From Fusibacter paucivorans (GTDB lineage: Bacteria > Bacillota > Clostridia > Peptostreptococcales > Acidaminobacteraceae): a stretch of DNA of 64,000 nucleotides. This document shows positions 57,269-64,000 of this stretch, in pieces. The stretch covers positions 89,763 through 153,762 of the forward strand of contig NZ_JAHBCL010000006.1 in the NCBI RefSeq assembly GCF_018390735.1, in the 5' to 3' direction. The position numbers and the translations under genes are program-made. The notes under the pieces are model-generated. The model was not told where the DNA came from. It saw nothing but the letters and a program-made list of their open reading frames with translations, and searched no databases. The first letter of the stretch is position 1; each line of letters begins with the position of its first letter.

Positions 57269-58975
57269 TTATTCATCTTGCAATGCGTCATATCCTCTTT
57301 CACCTGTTCTAACTTTGATAACATCCTCTACATCGTAAACGAAGATTTTACCATCGCCGATATTACCAGTGTAAACAGAATCAATCGCTGTTTTAATGGC
57401 TAATTCAACCGGCACTTTACAGATGACGAATTCAACTTTAACCTTTGGCAGTAATGTAATGTCTACTGGAACGCCGCGGTAAAATTCATGGCTGCCTTTT
57501 TGCATCCCGCATCCGAGGACTTGTGTCATTGTCATACCGGTAATGCCGATTTTATGCATTGCCGTTTTGACTTTATCAAACTTGTCGGGACGAATAATCA
57601 TCGTCACTTTTGTAATCTTAGCATCTGGATGTTTTGTAGAACCCGAGTCTTTTCTCGTTACCGGTACGGCTAATTCTTCTGGTACCATCCCAGCCGGATA
57701 TTCAGATGCTGCTGCTAAAGCATGCGTTGAAACAGTACTGATCATTGGTGTGAAGTCTGCATAAGCGCTTGCTAAACCATGTTCATATACATCGAGTCCA
57801 GTTACTTCTTCAGCTTCTGAGACACGAAGACCAATTGTCGCTTTAATAATTGTAAATAAGAGTCCCATTGTAACAGCAACCCAAAGTGCAACGGCTACAA
57901 TACCAATTAACTGAGTGATAAACAAATCAGCGCCGCCGCCATATACGAGGCCGCCGTCAAGTGCAAAGACACCAACTAAAAGTGTACCAAGTGCACCACA
58001 GATACCGTGGACGCCAATTGCGCCAACAGGATCATCAATTTTTAATACTTTATCAATAAATTCAATGCCAAAGACAATGGCGATCCCTGCGATAATACCA
58101 ATAAGAGCTGCACCACCAGGTGATACGGCATCACAGCCTGCTGTAATAGCAACAAGACCTGCGAGTGCACCATTGAGTGTCATGGACACATCCGGTTTTT
58201 TATAACGGAACCATGTAACGATCATTGTTGTAAGTGCTGCCATTGCAGCTGCCAAGTTCGTTGTTACAAAGATATTTGATGTTAAGAAAATCACATCATC
58301 GCCTACCATACCGACAGTCGATCCACCGTTAAATCCGAACCATCCAAACCAAAGAATAAATACGCCAAGTGCCCCCATTGGCAAATTATGTCCTAAGATT
58401 GCTTGTGGTTCACCAGTTTCGCTGTATTTACCAATACGAGGTCCGATCATTTTAGCACCGACGAGTGCCGCAACACCACCGACCATATGAACAACAGTTG
58501 AGCCTGCAAAGTCGTGGAAGCCCCTTACAGCTAACCAGCCGCCGCCCCAAATCCAGTGACCTGATATAGGGTAAACAACCGCACTAATGAAGAAACTATA
58601 AATGATGTATGAAATAAATTTTGTTCTTTCTGCCATAGCACCTGAAACAATTGTTGCCGCTGTTGCACAGAACACTGTTTGAAAGATTAAAAATGCCGGC
58701 AGTGGTACACCGTCAGGCAAACCGTATTCACCGAGAACCATTGGATCAAATACGCCAAAAATCGCATTACCTGAACCAAACATGATCCCAAAACCAATAA
58801 TCCAGAATGCAGGTGTCCCGATGGAGAAGTCCATCAAGTTTTTCATGATGATGTTACCTGCGTTTTTTGCTCTCGTAAAACCTGCTTCAACCATTGCAAA
58901 ACCAGCTTGCATGAAGAATACGAGTGCTGCTGCTACGAGTACCCACAACGTACTTGCCGAGTTATACATTTCCAT
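57269..58975 (-). CDS. amt: Ammonium transporter fused to a C-terminal P-II domain
   Basis: 568 residues from ATG 58975 (MEMYNSASTLWVL), directly after GGGAGGG. Residues 1-415 are an 11-helix Amt channel: QAGFAMVEAGFTRAKNAGNIIMKNLMDF, twin histidines in STVVHMVGG and IGVHGICG. After a linker of about 45 residues, residues about 450-560 are a complete P-II protein (KVTMIIRPDKFDKVKTAMHKIG; GDGKIFVYDVEDVIKVRTGERG). In its T-loop the usual uridylylated Tyr51 is replaced (EFYRGVPVDITLLPKVKVE). The channel thus carries its own GlnK-like gate. A leader terminator precedes it. Confidence 0.93.
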   Translation of the reverse strand: MEMYNSASTLWVLVAAALVFFMQAGFAMVEAGFTRAKNAGNIIMKNLMDFSIGTPAFWIIGFGIMFGSGNAIFGVFDPMVLGEYGLPDGVPLPAFLIFQTVFCATAATIVSGAMAERTKFISYIIYSFFISAVVYPISGHWIWGGGWLAVRGFHDFAGSTVVHMVGGVAALVGAKMIGPRIGKYSETGEPQAILGHNLPMGALGVFILWFGWFGFNGGSTVGMVGDDVIFLTSNIFVTTNLAAAMAALTTMIVTWFRYKKPDVSMTLNGALAGLVAITAGCDAVSPGGAALIGIIAGIAIVFGIEFIDKVLKIDDPVGAIGVHGICGALGTLLVGVFALDGGLVYGGGADLFITQLIGIVAVALWVAVTMGLLFTIIKATIGLRVSEAEEVTGLDVYEHGLASAYADFTPMISTVSTHALAAASEYPAGMVPEELAVPVTRKDSGSTKHPDAKITKVTMIIRPDKFDKVKTAMHKIGITGMTMTQVLGCGMQKGSHEFYRGVPVDITLLPKVKVEFVICKVPVELAIKTAIDSVYTGNIGDGKIFVYDVEDVIKVRTGERGYDALQDE

Positions 58976-58987
58976 AAATTTCCCTCC

Positions 58988-59053
58988 CAAAAAAATGGGC
59001 GTGCTACCCATTCCCAGAGCAATTTCTGAGAATGAATAACACGCCGCTGTGTT
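58988..59053 (-). promoter_or_regulatory. amt leader attenuator: hexaloop hairpin overlapping a 21-bp terminator
   Basis: On the minus strand a 21-bp stem (GGCGTGTTATTC... with ...GGGTAGCACGCC, several G-U) is followed by seven T and ends right at the ribosome site of amt. Its 5' arm overlaps AACAC-AGCGGC-GTGTT (59038-59053), a perfect 5-bp hairpin with a hexaloop carrying A1 and G4. The two folds exclude each other. No second upstream hairpin was found. Confidence 0.7.
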
Positions 59054-59076
59054 TTTTGTTTAATTGTCTTTTTCTC

Positions 59077-59104
59077 TCTATAGATGTTTATACAATGCTG
59101 TCAG
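59077..59104 (-). promoter_or_regulatory. Predicted promoter of amt
   Basis: On the minus strand CTGACA (59099-59104), 16-base spacer, TATAGA (59077-59082), between glnN and the amt leader. The start near 59070 would be about 17 bases before the hexaloop hairpin. Confidence 0.55.
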
Positions 59105-59130
59105 CTATTACGATCCCGGCTAACCCGGAA

Positions 59131-61221
59131 TTAGTTATAAAATAAGATTTCGCCGTATGTTGGATATGGCCAGTATTTCTTGCCAACAACCGTCTCAAGC
59201 TCATCCGCAACGATACGAAGTTCTTCCATTGCCGGAATAACTGTGTTTCTGTAGTACTCTGCTTCAGCTCTTGTGCTTTCGCTCTCAGTACTTGCAAGCT
59301 TAGATTCGAGCTCCCCAACTTTTGCATAGAGATTGTCAGCAAGTTTTGATAATTTGCCAAGCAGTTTTTCTTCGACTTCACATGAGATTGACGCTGAAAC
59401 AGCTTTCTTTTGAGCCGCTGTTTTACCTAAGTCTGAAACGTAGTCGAGTACTGCCGGTAAAATCTCTTTTGTAGCCATTTCTACCATTGTAAGTGCTTCA
59501 ATGTTCAAAATCTTGCAATAGCTTTCAAGGTTAATTTCGTATCTTGAATGCATTTCTGACTCTGAATAAACACCATGTTTCGTAAAGAGTTCGATATTCT
59601 TTTCTGAAATAAAGTAAGGCAGTGCTTCAACCGTTGATTTAAGGTTTAACAAACCACGTTTTTCAGCTTCAACAACCCACTCTTCAGCATAATTATTGCC
59701 ATTGAATACAATGCGTTTGTGTTTTGCAATCGTTTCTTTAACCAATGCATTCAAGTCTTCTGTAAAGTTCGCAGATCCTTCGAGTTTATCTGCAAACTCT
59801 TTCAGTATTTCTGCAACAATCGTATTGAGGACAGTGTTTGGTCCTGCGATAGATGCCGCTGAACCAACTGCACGGAATTCAAACTTATTGCCGGTAAATG
59901 CAAATGGCGACGTTCTGTTACGGTCTGTATTGTCCTTAGGGAATTTAGGCAATACATCAACGTCAATTGTCATATGTTCTTTGTCTTTTTGGTTGTACTC
60001 TGCACCCGCATCAATTGCATCGATAACAGCACCGAGCTCTTCGCCAAGGAAGATAGAGATAATTGCCGGTGGTGCTTCATTTGCACCTAGACGGTGATCG
60101 TTGCCCGCACTCGCAATGGAAATTCTAAGAAGATCCTGATATTCGTCAACTGCTTTGATAATCGCCGTTAAGAATAAGATAAACTGTGCATTTTCCATTG
60201 GTGATGAACCTGGATCAAGCAGGTTAACGCCTGTATTTGTAGATAGCGACCAGTTATTGTGTTTCCCACTGCCATTGATTCCGGCAAATGGTTTTTCATG
60301 CATTAAACAAGCCAAGTCATGTTTAACAGCAACTTTTTTAAGCATTTCCATTGACAGCTGATTGTGATCTGTCGCAATGTTTGAATCTGTAAAAATAGGT
60401 GCTAGCTCATGTTGAGCAGGTGCCACTTCATTATGTTGTGTCTTTGCCAGTATGCCGAGCTTCCAGAGTTCTTCGTTGAGATCATCCATAAATGCCAAAA
60501 CTTGTGGTTTAATCGTTCCAAAATAATGATCATCAAGTTCTTGTCCTTTTGGTGGTTTAGCACCGAAAAGGGTTCTGCCTGTGTAAATCAAGTCTTTACG
60601 TTTTGCATAATCGTCTGATTTGATCAGGAAATACTCTTGCTCAGGTCCCATAGTCGCTGTTACCTTCGCTGCATCATCAATGCCGAACAGCTTTAAGATT
60701 CTAAGCGCTTGTTTGTTAATCGCGTCCATTGATCGAAGAAGCGGTGTCTTTTTATCTAATGCTTCGCCGCTGTATGAACAAAACGCCGTTGGAATACAGA
60801 GGATACCATCTTTGATAAATGCATAAGAAGTTGGATCCCAAGCTGTATAGCCTCTTGCTTCAAAAGTTGCTCTCAAACCACCTGATGGGAAGCTTGATGC
60901 ATCCGGTTCACCTTTAATGAGTTCTTTGCCTGAAAACTCCATGATGATGTTGCTGCCACCATCTTTTGGTGAAATAAAACTGTCGTGTTTCTCCGCTGTG
61001 ATACCTGTGAGCGGTTGGAACCAGTGCGTAAAGTGCGTTGCACCTTTTTCAATTGCCCAGTCCTTCATTGCATTGGCAACGACGTCTGCAATTGAATCGT
61101 CTAAGTATTTTCCGCTCTCAATTGTCTTCTTCAGCGCTTTATAGGTATCCTTTGGCAAACGTTCCTTCATTGCGCTGTCATTGAAGACCATGCTTCCGAA
61201 GAGTGTGGAAACATTTTTCAT
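59131..61221 (-). CDS. glnN: Type III glutamine synthetase
   Basis: Makes glutamine from glutamate, ammonia and ATP. 696 residues from ATG 61221 ([23 protein letters not shown]), after AAGGGGGG. Type III signatures: [73 protein letters not shown]. The length fits the GlnN family (about 700). It has a perfect vegetative promoter and an attenuator-like hairpin in its leader, and it is followed on the same strand by amt. Confidence 0.96.
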   Translation of the reverse strand: MKNVSTLFGSMVFNDSAMKERLPKDTYKALKKTIESGKYLDDSIADVVANAMKDWAIEKGATHFTHWFQPLTGITAEKHDSFISPKDGGSNIIMEFSGKELIKGEPDASSFPSGGLRATFEARGYTAWDPTSYAFIKDGILCIPTAFCSYSGEALDKKTPLLRSMDAINKQALRILKLFGIDDAAKVTATMGPEQEYFLIKSDDYAKRKDLIYTGRTLFGAKPPKGQELDDHYFGTIKPQVLAFMDDLNEELWKLGILAKTQHNEVAPAQHELAPIFTDSNIATDHNQLSMEMLKKVAVKHDLACLMHEKPFAGINGSGKHNNWSLSTNTGVNLLDPGSSPMENAQFILFLTAIIKAVDEYQDLLRISIASAGNDHRLGANEAPPAIISIFLGEELGAVIDAIDAGAEYNQKDKEHMTIDVDVLPKFPKDNTDRNRTSPFAFTGNKFEFRAVGSAASIAGPNTVLNTIVAEILKEFADKLEGSANFTEDLNALVKETIAKHKRIVFNGNNYAEEWVVEAEKRGLLNLKSTVEALPYFISEKNIELFTKHGVYSESEMHSRYEINLESYCKILNIEALTMVEMATKEILPAVLDYVSDLGKTAAQKKAVSASISCEVEEKLLGKLSKLADNLYAKVGELESKLASTESESTRAEAEYYRNTVIPAMEELRIVADELETVVGKKYWPYPTYGEILFYN

Positions 61222-61260
61222 AAAGCTGTCCCCCCTTAATAAAATTTTCTGGCTATAAAC

Positions 61261-61308
61261 AAAAAAATGGCGTTGCACGACCATTTAGGTCTGCAGCGCC
61301 ATTGCTAC
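61261..61308 (-). promoter_or_regulatory. glnN leader attenuator: hexaloop hairpin overlapping a terminator
   Basis: On the minus strand ATGGCG...TGCA...GACC pairs with GGTC...TGCA...CGCCAT and is followed by seven T, an intrinsic terminator starting about 10 bases after the predicted transcript start. Its 5' arm overlaps GTAGC-AATGGC-GCTGC (61293-61308), a 5-bp hairpin with a hexaloop carrying A1 and G4. The divergent gene lies on the other strand, so this terminator can only serve glnN. Confidence 0.72.
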
Positions 61309-61318
61309 TATAGGTGCA

Positions 61319-61347
61319 ATTATAATTTCCAGCAAAGTGTTTGTCAA
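61319..61347 (-). promoter_or_regulatory. Consensus promoter of glnN
   Basis: On the minus strand TTGACA (61342-61347), 17-base spacer, TATAAT (61319-61324); a perfect vegetative promoter, predicted start near 61312. Confidence 0.88.
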
Positions 61348-61411
61348 CCCCTATTCGCATAAAATTTCATTTTTTTTGGAAAAACATCGCCTAAATGAAG
61401 TGTTTTCACCC

Positions 61412-61440
61412 TTGACATGCCCCAAAACACGCATTATAAT
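61412..61440 (+). promoter_or_regulatory. Consensus promoter of the glnA-like gene
   Basis: TTGACA (61412-61417), 17-base spacer, TATAAT (61435-61440), predicted start near 61447. It is divergent from the glnN promoter and equally perfect, so both should be strong unless attenuated. Confidence 0.85.
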
Positions 61441-61470
61441 AAGTTAAACTTAGTTAAACATTCGTAATTC

Positions 61471-61535
61471 TTATGAGCAAGGGCGTTCATAATAGATCGT
61501 AATGCGTTTGCGTATGGTTTATTATGAACGCTTTT
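61471..61535 (+). promoter_or_regulatory. glnA leader attenuator: hexaloop hairpin overlapping a terminator-like stem
   Basis: GCGTTCATAATA and TATTATGAACGC form a perfect 12-bp stem followed by TTTT (short U-tract). The 5' arm overlaps an 8-bp hairpin (TTATGAGC with GTTCATAA, 61471-61492) whose six-base loop AAGGGC has A1 and G4. It is the most stable hexaloop hairpin in the window. The leader continues about 160 bases to the gene. Confidence 0.68.
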
Positions 61536-61626
61536 ACTATGTATAAAATCTAATACATTTCAGCACAACATTTAATGTTGTCGAATTTTCTAAAGATTTC
61601 GATATCAATCGGTGTTCACACGAAAC

Positions 61627-61646
61627 ATTCTATTATATAATAGAAT
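61627..61646. other. Perfect 20-bp palindrome before the glnA-like gene
   Basis: ATTCTATTATATAATAGAAT, its own reverse complement, about 50 bases before the start codon. It could be an operator or include a second promoter -10. No regulator can be assigned. Confidence 0.5.
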
Positions 61647-61698
61647 GAAAACATCCTAATGCCACTTTTAGCTAACCGCAAATGAGGAGGCGATTTCC

Positions 61699-62994
61699 AT
61701 GAAGTACACGGCAAAAGAAGTTCTGCAGTTTACACGCGAAAACGATGTCAAATTTATTCGTCTCGCTTTTTCCGATATTTATGGGGCACTTCGAAATTTA
61801 TCGATTATGCCGACCGAGCTTGAAAAAGCATTTGATCAGGGCATCGTATTTGATGCAACTGCTATTTCGGGCTTTGACAGAACAGCGGGTTCTCTCGTGC
61901 TAAAGCCGGATCCTACAACACTTTCTATACTGCCTTGGCGTCCGACTCAAGGTCGCGTCATTCGTATGTTTTGTCATATCTACCATGAAGATGGTACGCC
62001 TTTTTCAGGCGACTTCAGACGTCAGCTCATCGGCGCGATTGATGAACTCTCGTCATTGGGGCTTCGTGCTTCAATTGGCCTTGAATGTGAATTCTACCTT
62101 TTTGAACTCGATGATAAGGGATATGCGACGACGACACCGCATGACCGTGCCGGCTATTTTGACATCGCACCAAGAGATCGCGGTGAAAACGTCAGACGGG
62201 ATATTTGTCTAACCCTTGAAACAATGGGACTCCTTCCTGAAACGTCACATCATGAGCGCGGTCCGGGACAGCATGAGATTTCATTAAAATACGTTTCACC
62301 TCTTGATGCCGCTGATCAGTTTCTTACTTTTAAGTCCGTGGTTAAAATGGTCGCCGAACGCAATGGCCTGCACGCATCGTTTATGCCGAAACCGCTTAAA
62401 GCCGAACATGGCAATGGGATGCATATTAATTTATCCCTTTACCGGTCTAATGAGAATTTATACAATGCCAACACTAGCCAACAAGTGCTCGCATTTACAC
62501 ACGGCGTACTCAATCAATTACCGGCGCTTTCGCTGTTTACCAATCCGTTGACGAACTCTTATTCCAGACTGCGGGCACAGCATTCGAAAAAGCTCGTGGA
62601 ACCTGACGAACGGGCATGGTTAAGACTGTTGACCGGACATGGAGACGCTAGCCGCATTGAACTTCGTTCGCCAGATCCAACATTAAATCCGTACATCGTT
62701 TTCACATTAATGCTCCGAGCAGGTATTGCGGCACTTGAAACATCCAGCGAAACCGGCTACAGTTATCAGCCAATCAGTGCTGAAATGCGCAACAAGACAC
62801 TTGACCTGATTCCAACATCTCTCAAAGCCGCCATTCAAATTGCAGAGCAGTCGAGTTTTTTATCAAAGACGATTCCCTATCTCTTTCTTGAAGACTATTT
62901 CGACGTCAAACGCAACGAATGCATGCTCGTGGAAGAATCAACAGATCATTATGTTCAGGAGATTTCACATTATTTTGATACTTCTATTACCTGA
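61699..62994 (+). CDS. glnA: Divergent type I glutamine synthetase-like protein
   Basis: 431 residues, ATG after AGGAGG. Metal and fold motifs of GS-I are kept: GLECEFYLFE, GPGQHEISLKYVSPLDAADQF, AEHGNGMHINLSL, FTNPLTNSYSRL, RIELRSPDPTLNPY. The usual segment between the last two, which carries the catalytic flap Glu (327 in the Salmonella enzyme) and the NRSA arginine (339), is about five residues shorter and unrecognisable (EPDERAWLRLLTGHGD). The protein may therefore have weak, altered or no synthetase activity, or act as a sensor. It is 254 bases upstream of nitR. Confidence 0.8.
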   Translation: MKYTAKEVLQFTRENDVKFIRLAFSDIYGALRNLSIMPTELEKAFDQGIVFDATAISGFDRTAGSLVLKPDPTTLSILPWRPTQGRVIRMFCHIYHEDGTPFSGDFRRQLIGAIDELSSLGLRASIGLECEFYLFELDDKGYATTTPHDRAGYFDIAPRDRGENVRRDICLTLETMGLLPETSHHERGPGQHEISLKYVSPLDAADQFLTFKSVVKMVAERNGLHASFMPKPLKAEHGNGMHINLSLYRSNENLYNANTSQQVLAFTHGVLNQLPALSLFTNPLTNSYSRLRAQHSKKLVEPDERAWLRLLTGHGDASRIELRSPDPTLNPYIVFTLMLRAGIAALETSSETGYSYQPISAEMRNKTLDLIPTSLKAAIQIAEQSSFLSKTIPYLFLEDYFDVKRNECMLVEESTDHYVQEISHYFDTSIT

Positions 62995-63150
62995 GAAAAC
63001 TGCGTCATTCAAATTTTAAGCCTTCCCGCAGTATGTCGCTTTCACAGGGCAAACGACAAACATTCAACAAATTGTGACGAAAGATCAACGGAAGGCTCAT
63101 ATGTCACGTCCTTAACTAATCAATATCAGAATGTATTGTACTTGGTCATG

Positions 63151-63175
63151 CACGGCTGACAACGGCGTCGCCGTG
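63151..63175 (+). promoter_or_regulatory. Hexaloop hairpin upstream of nitR
   Basis: CACGG and TGAC pair with GTCG and CCGTG (one bulged C) around loop AACGGC, the same A-N-N-G-G-C pattern. No convincing terminator follows it before the gene at 63249. It may allow feedback by NitR or may be chance. Nothing else is seen in 62995-63248. Confidence 0.45.
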
Positions 63176-63248
63176 ACATCATATTTTAGCATCGTCAGAT
63201 TATTAAATAGTGAACTTATTAAAACATTACCAAAGGGGGTGATAGCAA

Positions 63249-63830
63249 ATGGAGAGAATTTTGGTTGTGTCAAGCGCTGAAAACAGCCAAGTACTGTGTC
63301 GAGAACTCTTGTCGTCGTTTCAGGCGCAAGTTGTCAATATCGGCGACGGCAGTGAAGCTAGACGTACGATTCTCACCCAAAGCTTTGATCTCATTATTAT
63401 TAACGCCCCGCTAAAGGACGAATTCGGTCATGAATTGGCCGCCATGTTTTCTCAAAAGACAACAGCCGGCATTATCCTACTCGTTAAAAGTGAATTATCC
63501 GATCAAATTGCTGAACGCGTTGAAGATTATGGCGTCGTTTGTGTTCCGAAGCCCATTAGCAAAGCCTTTTTTTATCAGGCTGTCAAAATTGTCTCAGCAA
63601 CCAGCAAGCGTCTCGTTGACCTTCAAAACGAAAACATTCGCCTGCAGCATAAGATTGAAGATATGCGCATGATAGATCGCGCAAAATACGCACTTATTAA
63701 ATACCTTAATTTTTCTGAACCTCAGGCACACCGCTATATTGAAAAACACGCCATGGATATGAGAATATCGAAACGTGAAGTAGCCGAGAACATCATTAAA
63801 ACATACGATACATGGCGTGATCCCAGTTAA
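63249..63830 (+). CDS. nitR: ANTAR-domain antitermination regulator with pseudo-receiver
   Basis: 193 residues. Residues 1-115 fold like a response-regulator receiver (ERILVVSSAENSQVL, DLIIINAPLKDEFG, VCVPKPISKAF), but the phosphorylated Asp is replaced by Asn52, so classic phosphorelay is unlikely. A coiled segment at about 118-135 (LVDLQNENIRLQHKIEDM) leads to an ANTAR RNA-binding domain at about 136-188 (IDRAKYALIKYLNFSEPQAHRYIEKHAM, then RISKREVAENIIKTY). ANTAR proteins bind paired hexaloop hairpins and stop termination. A glnA-nitR pairing is known in solvent-producing clostridia. ATG follows AAAGGGGGTG. Confidence 0.92.
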   Translation: MERILVVSSAENSQVLCRELLSSFQAQVVNIGDGSEARRTILTQSFDLIIINAPLKDEFGHELAAMFSQKTTAGIILLVKSELSDQIAERVEDYGVVCVPKPISKAFFYQAVKIVSATSKRLVDLQNENIRLQHKIEDMRMIDRAKYALIKYLNFSEPQAHRYIEKHAMDMRISKREVAENIIKTYDTWRDPS

Positions 63831-63850
63831 TCGGTTCACGCCATTTTATT
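63812..63850 (+). terminator. Terminator at the end of nitR
   Basis: ATGGCGTGA pairs with TCACGCCAT around 15 bases that include the nitR stop codon; followed by TTTATTG. Confidence 0.7.
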
Positions 63851-63880
63851 GTCTTAAATGCTTAACGCATCATTTTTTCA

Positions 63881-64000
63881 ATCGGGTAGGAGAGAAAGTT
63901 AAATAACTTTCCCGACCTCCCACAGCACCGTACGTACGGGTCTCGTATACGGCGCTTCCCAAGTTTATGCATTAACAGTTTTGTATTTGTCAGAAAAGAA
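63881..64000 (-). mobile_element. Group II intron, 3' end (continues past the right edge)
   Basis: On the minus strand a domain V is readable: AGCGCCGTA pairs with TACGGTGCT (catalytic AGC at its start), with a short upper stem and two-base CG bulge (about 63924-63956). Domain VI follows with GAAAGTTA/TAACTTTC, an unpaired A seven bases from the end, and the 3' terminus CCTACCCGAT at 63881. A frame ending in TAA at 63965 (FFSDKYKTVNA) could be the last residues of the maturase, but too little is in view to claim it. Inserted about 50 bases after nitR, in opposite orientation. Confidence 0.85.

Noticed and set aside
58976..59011. Upstream in-frame start for amt (MGSTPIFLGGKF)
   Set aside because: It would lie inside the leader terminator stem; the ATG at 58975 has a GGGAGGG site and matches the family N terminus.
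63176..63248. Possible terminator between the nitR hexaloop and nitR
   Set aside because: The ATATTTT after the hairpin is short and I could not find a stable stem directly before it.
63965..64000. Separate CDS for the intron-encoded reverse transcriptase
   Set aside because: Only about eleven codons are visible, too few to support a gene call; noted within the intron entry.

Overview
The window looks like a chromosome segment of a low- to mid-GC, anaerobic Firmicute of the Clostridia. The evidence is a nifH-nifI1-nifI2-nifD gene order, a type III glutamine synthetase, crotonase and 3-hydroxybutyryl-CoA dehydrogenase genes, SLH surface proteins, a tRNA-sensing T-box leader, and strong AGGAGG ribosome binding sites. 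No rRNA, tRNA or CRISPR array was seen. The species cannot be named from sequence alone; a Fusibacter/Acidaminobacter-like lineage is only a guess.

Layout: 0-3.7 kb, nitrogenase genes on the minus strand (nifK should lie beyond the left edge) behind a long leader. 3.9-11.6 kb, a RarD-type transporter and a PTS-dependent dihydroxyacetone kinase operon (dhaL-dhaM-ptsH-ptsI-dhaK) with a sigma-54 promoter and a DhaR-like activator that carries an HPr domain. 11.8-19.5 kb, carbonic anhydrase, a DUF302 protein, a diguanylate cyclase, a BASS transporter, a cupin/AraC regulator and ilvD. 19.7-27.6 kb, a 2146-residue secreted protein and an SLH protein. 28.1-38.6 kb, a pyrimidine-catabolism operon (aminotransferase, iron alcohol dehydrogenase, dihydropyrimidinase, PreA-like dehydrogenase, ABC importer) next to a PucR-type regulator. 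39-46 kb, another SLH protein, an MFS-LuxR fusion, hbd, crt and a LysR gene. 46.4-54.1 kb on the plus strand, an AEC transporter, two aminotransferase-fold genes and a T-box-controlled tryptophan-type ABC importer. 54.3-61.2 kb on the minus strand, a lactate/malate dehydrogenase, a DEAD-box helicase, an Amt-P-II fusion and glnN. 61.7-63.8 kb on the plus strand, a divergent GlnA-like gene and an ANTAR regulator (nitR). The right edge holds the 3' end of a group II intron.

The most interesting signal is regulatory. Leaders of nifH (two in tandem), amt, glnN, glnA and the pyrimidine-catabolism operon each contain an intrinsic-terminator-like hairpin before the first gene. Its 5' arm overlaps a small hairpin whose six-base loop fits A-N-N-G-G-C, closed by a C-G pair. 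A seventh such hairpin, with no terminator seen, precedes nitR itself. Loops with A at position 1 and G at position 4 are what ANTAR proteins bind, and an ANTAR gene lies in the window. I infer one locally encoded antitermination regulon joining nitrogen fixation, ammonium uptake, glutamine synthesis and nitrogen scavenging from pyrimidines. The GlnA-like protein beside nitR keeps metal-binding motifs but has lost the usual catalytic-flap segment, so it may be a sensor rather than an enzyme. Both ideas are inference and testable.
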